Assembly: GCF_900696045.1 (NCBI RefSeq)
Contig: NZ_LR216287.1
Location: 310,001-374,000, forward strand
DNA length: 64,000 bases
Reading direction: 5' to 3'
Origin: Candidatus Nitrosocosmicus franklandus
GTDB lineage: Archaea; Thermoproteota; Nitrososphaeria; Nitrososphaerales; Nitrososphaeraceae
Below, piece after piece: positions 56,354 through 64,000 of the stretch; position 1 is the first letter of the stretch; the number at the start of each line of letters is the position of its first letter. The notes beneath the pieces are model-generated. The model made no database searches, had not been told where the DNA came from, and was given only the letters and a program-made list of their open reading frames with translations. Both the position numbers and the translations under genes were made by a program.

Positions 56354-57235
56354 TTGTTGAATGAAAGAGATTACCAATTAACTCCGTTCATTGAGAGGTT
56401 TAATGAATATATTGAAAAGATAAATGATTCATTATCCAAAGAAATTGAATGCTATTCATGGTCAGAGTTCTATTTACCGTTAAAATATGCCTGCCAAGGT
56501 GGTAAACGTATAAGACCCCTAATTCTGAATTTAGCTGCAGAAACTATTCTTGATAAAAGCATAAGTTCAATGAACTCTAAGGTCGCTGATAATATTTTCT
56601 CTGTGTCCTCTGCTATAGAATTATTACATACAGAATCCGTAATACATGATGATATAATTGATTCAGACAATATTAGAAGAGGACAACCTGCATTCCATAT
56701 TAAGTACGGACATAATGCAAGTATCTTAACAGCAGATTTCATTTTAGGAATAATTTTGAATATTAGTGCTAAAACAAACAACAGCCATGTAACGCGCGAA
56801 CTATCTAAAGCATCTATAAAAATGAGCGAGGGTGAAATGTTAGAATTAAGGCTGGTGAAGAATCACAAAATTTCCCAGAAACAATATATAAACGTGATTG
56901 AGAATAAAACAGCTTCACTTTTTGAGGCAGCTGCTAAAATTGGAGCAATACTTGCAAATGGAAATGAAGATCAAATAAATGCGTTGGCAAACTTTGGAAG
57001 GCTATTGGGGATTGCCTACCAGATACATGATGATATAATTGATTATAACAATGAAGAAAGGCTTTTCAATATCCTAGTCAAACAAAGTGAGCAAAACAAC
57101 ATTTTTATCGACATAATGGAGAATACCTATTTAAATTATTCGGAACTCGCAAGAAAAGAACTCGAGAGAATCGAAGGAAATAACAGATCAAAAAGAATCC
57201 TTCAGGATTTAACAAACTTGAGCTCATTTTCATAA
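56354..57235 (+). CDS. Trans-isoprenyl diphosphate synthase-like protein, divergent
   Basis: 293 residues from TTG. First Asp-rich motif VIHDDIIDSDNIRRGQPAFH with YGHNASILTADFILG, and a second, YQIHDDIIDYNNEE. GGKRIRPLI is in place. After the second Asp motif the usual K-P-x-G-x-D-x-x-E-G-K-x-T is missing and the rest is short (family members have about 320-350). It may make a polyprenyl chain with altered specificity or be a non-catalytic partner subunit. Confidence 0.78.
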   Translation: MLNERDYQLTPFIERFNEYIEKINDSLSKEIECYSWSEFYLPLKYACQGGKRIRPLILNLAAETILDKSISSMNSKVADNIFSVSSAIELLHTESVIHDDIIDSDNIRRGQPAFHIKYGHNASILTADFILGIILNISAKTNNSHVTRELSKASIKMSEGEMLELRLVKNHKISQKQYINVIENKTASLFEAAAKIGAILANGNEDQINALANFGRLLGIAYQIHDDIIDYNNEERLFNILVKQSEQNNIFIDIMENTYLNYSELARKELERIEGNNRSKRILQDLTNLSSFS

Positions 57236-57451
57236 TCTCCGATCTTTGCGTGCAAGTCGATCTATTACAATTATCCATTAACAATAATTATCAAAGATTT
57301 GAAAGCAAACTCTATTTAGTCATGGATTTTTGATCTTGTATGATTATTATTTCGAATTCCGAAGTGATAAAATGAATTGCAAGAAATTACTGTCACAAAT
57401 ACAAAAACAAATACAAAGAAATAGCAAATTTAATGTTACTAATACTGATAT

Positions 57452-58219
57452 CTACTTTAGTACCTTTCTAGCAAACCCCAGGTATGTAGTATGACCAATC
57501 ATGCGCATGGAAGGTCGAGTCTTTCCTTCTCTTGCTTCTATTTTTCTTATAAAAATTTCTACACAATCTACATCAACAAAACCACCTCGAAAAAAGCTTG
57601 TTGCTAAATTCTCTAATTGATTCATAGTTGGACAAATACAAACTACCGATGCTCCACTCTTCATGACAGGGTGGACTATCTCAAGATATTGCCAAGGATC
57701 CCCCAGATCGATAATTACCAAGTCAATGTCTCTTAACAGGCCAATACTTTCTGGTTCATACTTTCGTTGAGTGACATATGGGATCATCCCCGATTTCTCT
57801 AGATTCTTCTTAGCTATAGACATAAAGTCTTCATTAATGTCAAATGTATGAATATGACCATTGGGCATTACAATGCTTGCAAGAAAGGTAGAAAGAGCAG
57901 CACTACCGGTTCCTATTTCCAATACCTGAAATCCGTTCCTTAGTCCAGTCCTTGCCGCAATGTAGCCGTAGTCTTTGGGGTAAACAATCTGGGTTGTTCT
58001 TTGGGATTTCATTACAAGATCAAAAGTAGTAGGAGGTAGCAGGAAAATTCGCTTATCTTTATTTGTATACACACTAGAGCCGTATTCTAATCCCACTGAA
58101 GCTCCTACATCTATAATTCCTAAATGAGTATGAAGTTTTTTTTCTTTTTCGGCTCTTATCAACCACTTTTTGTCACTATTGAAATAATAAAGTACTAGTG
58201 ATCCTTCTTCAATTAGCAC
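57452..58219 (-). CDS. trmI: tRNA (adenine-N1)-methyltransferase, TrmI family
   Basis: 255 residues from GTG. The N-terminal small beta domain (SLVLYYFNSDKKWLIRAEK) leads to IVYPKDYGYIAARTGLRNGF and motif I LEIGTGSAALSTFLA, then IHTFDINEDFMSIAKKNLEK and LVIIDLGDPWQYLEIVHP. This is the TrmI arrangement (m1A58, in archaea also m1A57). Complete length. Confidence 0.9.
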   Translation of the reverse strand: MLIEEGSLVLYYFNSDKKWLIRAEKEKKLHTHLGIIDVGASVGLEYGSSVYTNKDKRIFLLPPTTFDLVMKSQRTTQIVYPKDYGYIAARTGLRNGFQVLEIGTGSAALSTFLASIVMPNGHIHTFDINEDFMSIAKKNLEKSGMIPYVTQRKYEPESIGLLRDIDLVIIDLGDPWQYLEIVHPVMKSGASVVCICPTMNQLENLATSFFRGGFVDVDCVEIFIRKIEAREGKTRPSMRMIGHTTYLGFARKVLK

Positions 58220-58306
58220 GCATCTTTGTTGATTCCTAGGTAAATATATACATACTATTTACCATTCAACAGAAGATTAATCTAAGAATCAAACTCTGTA
58301 AGTGAC

Positions 58307-59002
58307 ATGGAATTAAGTAGAGGTAAAATTCGAATTTGGAAAGAATCTGAAGTTAAAAAGATCCTAATTGTAAAAATGATTATGACATTAGGATTGTTGA
58401 CAGGTACATCATTTATTAATTCAGGTCTAGCCTTAGAAATCATACAACAAGAGATGGTACAAGATGAGAATGGTTTCTTGCACTTAATTGGTCTAGCTCA
58501 AAATAACGAGAATAAAACATTAAAAAACATATATGTAATTGGAACCCTGATAGGTAGTAACAAGACGCCATTAGCAAATTATAGTAACCAAGTAGAGGTT
58601 GATCCATTGAACCCATCAGAAAAGACAGCTTATGATATAATGATTTACGATAAGGATCAAAACGACTTAATTCATGACTATTCTATTGCTTTTACTGCCA
58701 ACTTTAGTAATAGTAAAAATATAAAGAATCTAGAAATACACTCACTAAGCTCGCGTTATGACTTGCTAGGGTTTTTTTACATAAGCGGCAGAGTTACTAA
58801 TGAGATGGATTCCATCTCTAACAATACAATTGTGATTGCAGCAATTTCAGACGAGGATCAAAATCTTCTAGGTATTTGGAAGGCACAAACTGAGCCATAC
58901 AATATTCCTCCATCAGCTACTGCATCGTTTACAATTCCCATAACGGATAATACGCAAACTTCAAAGATAGCCAACTATACACTTTTCGTCAATAATTCGT
59001 AA
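58307..59002 (+). CDS. FxLYD-domain membrane-anchored protein
   Basis: 231 residues. One N-terminal helix (IVKMIMTLGLLTGTSFINSG) ends near ALE. Two FxLYD-like beta domains follow: HLIGLAQNNENKTLKNIYVI with SNQVEVDPLNPSEKTAYDI, and FFYISGRVTNEMDSISNNTI with SATASFTIPI. Extracellular. The remnant at 48.6 kb belongs to the same kind. Confidence 0.74.
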   Translation: MELSRGKIRIWKESEVKKILIVKMIMTLGLLTGTSFINSGLALEIIQQEMVQDENGFLHLIGLAQNNENKTLKNIYVIGTLIGSNKTPLANYSNQVEVDPLNPSEKTAYDIMIYDKDQNDLIHDYSIAFTANFSNSKNIKNLEIHSLSSRYDLLGFFYISGRVTNEMDSISNNTIVIAAISDEDQNLLGIWKAQTEPYNIPPSATASFTIPITDNTQTSKIANYTLFVNNS

Positions 59003-59073
59003 TTCACATATCACGACTTGGTCAGCAAAGTTGTCAAATATAGATAAGGAATATTGTCAGATTTAGAATGTTT

Positions 59074-59376
59074 CTAATCTGGCCGTGGACTTTTTAATGA
59101 GAGAACATATTTTTCGATCTCATTGAAACGTTGAATTGCGTTTTCGCTTTTCATGACCGGGGCAAAAGATTCATCGGTTTTAATTTTTTGGAGAACAAGT
59201 ATGACTTCGTCTATCGTAACACCATGTTTTAAATCATAATCAACTTGTTTACAGCAATTTGCAATAGTACCATATCTTTTATGTTGTCGTTTTTCCCAAA
59301 TACTAGCTGTTTCCGATAGACCTGTAATAAATTTCTTGATAGTTTTTTCAACATGTTCTAAATGCCATTGCTTCAT
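59074..59376 (-). CDS. Small helical protein, unknown function
   Basis: 100 residues from ATG 59376; the frame extends to 59553 but the added 59 residues are not protein-like. Helices LEHVEKTIKKFITGLSETAS and a segment IANCCKQVDYDLKHG, TIDEVILVLQKIKTDESF, RFNEIEKYVLSL. TTATATAAT lies about 40 bp upstream. Confidence 0.55.
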   Translation of the reverse strand: MKQWHLEHVEKTIKKFITGLSETASIWEKRQHKRYGTIANCCKQVDYDLKHGVTIDEVILVLQKIKTDESFAPVMKSENAIQRFNEIEKYVLSLKSPRPD

Positions 59377-59516
59377 GGGAAAACTATTTTGAGTCAAAAA
59401 AATATCATTATATAATACACCGAACATACATATAAGTGAAACTTGAATCACTTTGTTTGTATCATTACTCAGTATCCAAAGGACCTTAATCCGTGTGGAT
59501 AGGCTAACGTTAAGAT

Positions 59517-60323
59517 ATGGCCAGCAAGTGCATCCCCATTTATCCTTATCCAATCTTGCTTGTTGAGACCTCAGACTACAGAAAATTCCTCACTATTTCT
59601 GATGTTCACATCGGATGCGAAGACAGAATAAGGCGTGCAGGAGTTTTGATCAATCCTCAGGAAAATATTAATAGTTTGGTAGAAACTTTGATGACTGTCC
59701 ACAAGGATACCGGGGTTAGCAATTTAATCATCTTGGGAGATGTAAAATCATCGACCAATGTAATTTCAAGGTCGGAATGGCATACGGTTCCGGATTTTTT
59801 CAGATCTCTATTGAACAATTTTGAAGTATATATAATACCAGGTAACCATGATGGAAATCTAAGCCAGCTTTTACCAACAGATATAAACTTAATGTTAGCC
59901 AGAGGAATGCAAGTTGATGATATTCTCTTTATCCATGGCCATTCAGTTCCAAAGATAACTCCAAATGTGAAGAAAATTATTTCTGGTCATCTGCATCCAA
60001 CTTTAAGAAAAGAAGGAAGCATAATACATGGTAAGAGAGTCTGGATAAGAATCCTTCTTTCTAATGGTGAATATATACCAATTGCAAGTCACATTAGCGA
60101 TGCAGGTAGAATAGAAGTGATAATATTGCCTCATTTTAACGATTTGCTCGATTTCTTCTACAACTCACATAAGAGGAAAAATGTGTCAAACAAAAAGTCA
60201 AAGTTACCTTTTTTGAATAGTATGTTACATAAACACAAATGGAAAATAGACAATGCGTTTATTTATACATTAGATGGTTCTTTGGTGGGAACGATAGCAG
60301 ATTTGGACCCAATACTCTACTAA
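59517..60323 (+). CDS. Calcineurin-like metallophosphoesterase
   Basis: 268 residues. Metal motifs: LTISDVHIGCED (D-x-H), IILGDVKSS (G-D), IPGNHDGNL (G-N-H-D), and IIPGNHD followed later by FIHGHS and IISGHLHPTL (G-H-x-H). This is the archaeal SbcD-related single-domain type. The C-terminal 60 residues are basic and variable. Substrate unknown; nucleic acid or nucleotide is plausible. Confidence 0.87.
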   Translation: MASKCIPIYPYPILLVETSDYRKFLTISDVHIGCEDRIRRAGVLINPQENINSLVETLMTVHKDTGVSNLIILGDVKSSTNVISRSEWHTVPDFFRSLLNNFEVYIIPGNHDGNLSQLLPTDINLMLARGMQVDDILFIHGHSVPKITPNVKKIISGHLHPTLRKEGSIIHGKRVWIRILLSNGEYIPIASHISDAGRIEVIILPHFNDLLDFFYNSHKRKNVSNKKSKLPFLNSMLHKHKWKIDNAFIYTLDGSLVGTIADLDPILY

Positions 60324-60351
60324 CGGTTGATTAAGGTAAGTCTACAATTGA

Positions 60352-63300
60352 TTAATAATCTCTGACAGGTCTTACCGTGGGTTTGTTAGTTCTTATCCAT
60401 TCAAGGGTTTTCACAAATGAGATAGTGCTTTCGACTGTTGTTAAAACCGGTATCCCCATTTCTACAGATTTTCTTCTTATTTGATATTCATCATCTAGCA
60501 TTCCGACATACTTTTCAATCGTTGAGGTTGAAGGAACATTGATAATAAAATTGATTTTTCTTTCCGTAAGTAAATTTAAAATATTTGGATGTCGTTCAGG
60601 TTCACTGATCTTGTGAACAAGTTCTACTCCTTCCAGTCCAGACTTTATAAAGAATTCCGCAGTATGTTCTGTTGCCAGAATCTTAAATCCTAACGAAGAA
60701 ATCAATGAAACAATCGGAAATAATTTTTCTTTATTCTTTACTCCGCCTATAGTAATCAATGCTGATCCACCTGTTGGTAATGAATATCCCGCAGCAAGAT
60801 AAGACTTTGACAATGCATCATAAAAAGTATTGCCAAAGCAAGCCACCTCGCCTGTTGACTGCATTTCAACTCCCAACATTATATCGGCCCCTTCAAGTTG
60901 CATAAAAGAAAATTGTGGAACTTTAATTCCAAACCCAGACTTTTTTAACCAATGTTCATTATCTATATCTGGCAATCGAATATCCAAGATTGCCTTTGAT
61001 GCAAGCTCTATCAAATTCAGATCATAAAATTTGGAAACAAAAGGCATTGATCTAGATGCACGGACGTTTGCTTCGATCACATACACTTCGTTGTCTTTGA
61101 CTAGATATTGTATATTGAGAGGTCCTTTAACATTCAAGGCTTTCCCTATTTTCAAAGTATATTCTATCAATGTATCCATTGTTTCGCGATTTAGTCTCCA
61201 CGGAGGGATACACATCATTGCATCTCCCGAATGAATTCCAGCATTATCTATATGTTCTATGATCGAACCGATTACAACCCGATCTGTACTTCCTACCGCA
61301 TCAACTTCGACTTCAGATGCATCTTCCAAAAACTTACTTATGACTATTGGATAATCCGGACTTATACTTGACGCCTCCATTATAAATTGTTCCAATTGTT
61401 TTTCACTCCATACTACTTTCATAGCTGCTCCGCTAAGTACATATGATGGCCTCACTAGAACAGGGTATCCTTGATTAAGAGCAAAATTTTTGGAGTCATT
61501 CAAGCTTGTAAAGGCCTTCCAAGGGGGTTGCTTTATGCCCAAGTCATCTAGTAGCTTACTGAATTTTGAACGGTCCTCCGCCTTATCGACGTCAAAACTA
61601 GAAGTCCCAAGGATGTTGACCTTATGCTTAGTCAGTCTTGCAACCAAATTGTTAGCACTTTGTCCACCCACACATGCTACTAACCCTCTTGGATTTTCCT
61701 TTTCATATATGTCTAGGACACGTTCCAAAGTCATCTCCTCAAAGTAAAGTCTATCAGGAACGTCGTAATCTGTTGAAACAGTTTCCGGATTACAATTAAT
61801 TATGGCCAAATTGTCGATTTTGTTACTTCTCAAACCATAAACCATATTAACTGTGGCCCAGTCAAATTCAACACTACTTCCAATTCGGTATGGACCGGCA
61901 CCAAGTACTATTATCGCATTGGTTTGATTATCCTTTGGAAAAGAAATGTCGTCATATGATCCATTGTATGTAAGATACAAATAATTGGTTTTGGCTGGCC
62001 ATTCTGCTGCCAACGTATCTATTTGTTTTATGACCGGTAAAATACCAAGCTTGTTTCGCAATTCTCTTACTTGATCTTCACTTAGACTCCAACAGCGACC
62101 TATCTGCTTGTCAGAAAAACCTAGCTTTTTTACCTCTTTTAGTAACCCTATATTCAGGTTGGCTTTCTTAAGCTGTTCTTCCTTGTCAACTATATTCTTG
62201 ATTTTCATTAAAAACCAAGGATCGATTGACGAAAGATTGCTTATGTGTTCTATACTCATGCCGAATTTAATGGCTCTAACAACGTTGAAAATAATTTCAT
62301 CATCAGGATGGATTAGAGAGTACTCAATTTTTTCTATTACAGAAGGATCAATGTGATCAGTTACGTCATCCGACTTTCTTTTCCTTAGATAAAATTCATT
62401 TTCATCTTCTAGATTACACACTAATCCATCTTTACCAATCTCACACATTCTTATCGCTTTCTGGATAACTTCTTCAAAGTTCTTTCCAATCGCCATAACC
62501 TCACCAACAGATTTCATTGCACTACCGAGCTTCCTTTTCACAAGTTCGAATTTTTTGAAATCCCAACGAGGCATTTTGACCACCATGTAATCTAATGCAG
62601 GTTCAAAACAAGCTGAAGTAACTTTGGTTATCTTATTGACCAATTCGGGTAAAGTATAACCAAGGCCTATCTTAGCAGCCATATATGCAAGCGGGTAACC
62701 TGTAGCCTTACTAGCCAATGCAGAAGACCTAGATAATCTTGCATTGATTTCTATAGCACAGTATTCTTCGGATTTAGGGTTTAAACCAAACTGGATATTG
62801 CACTCACCATTTATCCCGCAATAAGAAGTTGCCCTTAAAGCCGCATCCCTTAACATATGGTATTCATGGTTGTTTAAGGTCTGTGATGGAGCAACTACAA
62901 TATTATCTCCCGTATGGACCTTCATGCCTAAAACATTCTCCATATTGCATACAATTACGCTGTTCCCTTGAGAATCTCTCATAACTTCGTATTCTATTTG
63001 TTTCCATTCGCCGACATATTTTTCGATTAGAACTTGATGAACCATGCTAAGGGACAAACCGCGATGCACTATCTCATGCAGATCAAATTCATTATAGGCT
63101 ACTCCGCCTCCTCGACCACCTAATGTGTAAGCAACCCGTATGATTACTGGAAAGCCAATCTGCTTAGATATTTGTAGTGCCTCTTCATATGTATATGCTG
63201 TAGCGCTATCTAGAACTGGAACGTTACTGTTGATCATTGCATCCTTAAATTTTTGCCTATCTTCGGTTATTTTGATTCCGTCGATTGAGGTATTAAGAAC

Positions 63301-63668
63301 ATTTACACCATACTTTCTCAATACATCGTTTTCATACAGGTCGACACCGCAGTTTAGCGCGGTTTGACCTCCGTAACTTAACATTATGGAATCAGGACGT
63401 TCATTCTCAATGACCTGTTCAACAAAATTCCTATTAATTGGTAACAAATACACCTTATCTGCAAACTTATTATCAGTTTGGATTGTAGCAATATTAGGAT
63501 TAATCAGGATACTTGTGATTCCTTCTTCCTTTAAGGCTTTGAGGCACTGAGACCCAGAGTAGTCAAAATTGCGGTTAGATAAATATTCTAACTCTCGCCT
63601 GCTTCTCCGATCTTTATAGCACCACTGCCTAACACAAGAACCTTATTTATAGTCCTGTTTCGAGGCAT
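60352..63668 (-). CDS. carB: Carbamoyl-phosphate synthase large subunit, frame broken by a 26-nt insertion
   Basis: ATG 63668 has GGTGA 9 nt upstream and opens MPRNRTINKVLVLGSGAIKI, GEAGE, then hits a stop in a 26-nt insert (63568-63593); the frame resumes with FDYSGSQCLKALKEEGITSI. Without the insert the gene is 1096 codons, normal length. The two ATP-grasp halves are complete (GGRGGGVAYN, NVEN-like FGLNPKSEEYCAIEINARLS; GSSVEFDWATV, VLSGAAMKVV, IEANVRASRS), and the C-terminal MGS-like domain ends at 60352. Supplies carbamoyl phosphate for pyrimidine and arginine synthesis. Confidence 0.9.
63568..63593 (-). other. 26-nt hairpin-containing insertion in carB
   Basis: Read on the coding strand: AGTTAGAATATTTATC, then TAACCGCAAT. 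GTTAGA pairs with TCTAAC around ATATTTA; GCG just upstream pairs with CGC inside it, leaving 3-nt bulges AGA and AAT. This resembles the bulge-helix-bulge of archaeal introns (compare tRNA-Glu here), but the central helix has only 3 bp. Confidence 0.7.
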
Positions 63669-63733
63669 TAATTGTCACCACAATTACCAATTTAATCAGA
63701 ACTATCTTCTTTAGGAATTAAATTTATACCTTT

Positions 63734-64000
63734 TTATGAAATAACCTTTTCGGTTTTTTTCACTAATTCTTTGAACTTTTCGAAAACATACAAGCAATCA
63801 TCCGGACCAGGTGAGGCCTCGGGATGGAATTGTACCGCAATGATAGGCTTGCTTCTATGTTTTATTCCTTCAACAGTATTGTCATCAATATTCTTAAACC
63901 AGACTTCGAATTCGGTATCCAACAAGCTATTAGATTCCACACCATAGCCATGATTTTGGCTGGTAATAAGGGTAATTTTTGAATCCAAGTCTAAGCAACT
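63734..64000 (-). CDS. carA: Carbamoyl-phosphate synthase small subunit, C-terminal part
   Basis: The last 88 codons of the glutaminase subunit; the rest is beyond the right edge. ITSQNHGYGVES, then VEGIKHRSKPIIAVQFHPEA with the catalytic His and Glu (FHPE). SPGPDDCLYVFEKF ends the glutaminase domain. It precedes carB by 65 nt on the same strand, forming carAB. Confidence 0.93.
   Translation of the reverse strand, partial: SCLDLDSKITLITSQNHGYGVESNSLLDTEFEVWFKNIDDNTVEGIKHRSKPIIAVQFHPEASPGPDDCLYVFEKFKELVKKTEKVIS

Overview
The window is an AT-rich archaeal chromosome segment, most likely from an ammonia-oxidising Nitrososphaerota (Thaumarchaeota) of the low-GC Nitrosocosmicus type. This is inference, from the archaeal A/V-type ATP synthase, TATA boxes placed about 25 bp before ATG codons (leaderless transcription), a tRNA-Glu interrupted in the D-loop, a glycosyltransferase of the mannosyl-3-phosphoglycerate synthase family, a CADD/TenA-like protein, and long spacers with many decayed genes. 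No amo, 16S or other marker is present to confirm it.

Layout. 1-7.6 kb: a minus-strand ATP synthase operon, K-E-C-F-A-B-D-(52-aa orf)-H-I, tightly packed and partly translationally coupled; subunit I runs off the left edge. 8-15 kb: methyltransferase, J-domain protein, asparagine synthetase, and a divergent HAD phosphatase/mpgS pair that probably makes mannosylglycerate. 15.5-30.8 kb: accessory genes (Cache sensor, a dead copy of a secreted FTR1-like protein whose intact paralogue lies at 26.8 kb, an HD-GNAT fusion, a 667-bp IS with 8-bp target duplication, a DMT transporter, a C2H2 protein, a broken cupredoxin, a methyltransferase, an SDR), plus a candidate structured RNA at 25.3 kb. 31-45 kb: secreted repeat-rich proteins, zinc ribbons, Coq4-like and hemerythrin proteins, a radical SAM gene interrupted by one UAG, a CADD-like protein, tRNA-Met and the intron-bearing tRNA-Glu.

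45-52 kb is a gene graveyard: a SnoaL-like gene with four in-frame stops, a sialidase/BNR-like remnant, an FxLYD-like remnant, a decayed zinc-ribbon duplicate and an IS5-type element with a G6 slippage site. Within it sits a second candidate structured RNA (48.05-48.29 kb) ending in a terminator-like hairpin. 52-60 kb: small secreted proteins, nitroreductase, GNAT, a prenyl synthase-like protein, TrmI, a metallophosphoesterase. 60.3-64 kb: carAB on the minus strand. carB is interrupted near its N-terminus by a 26-nt hairpin-containing insertion whose removal restores the conserved reading frame; this and the two candidate RNAs are the most interesting items.

All calls come from reading the sequence and recognising motifs; no database search was run.
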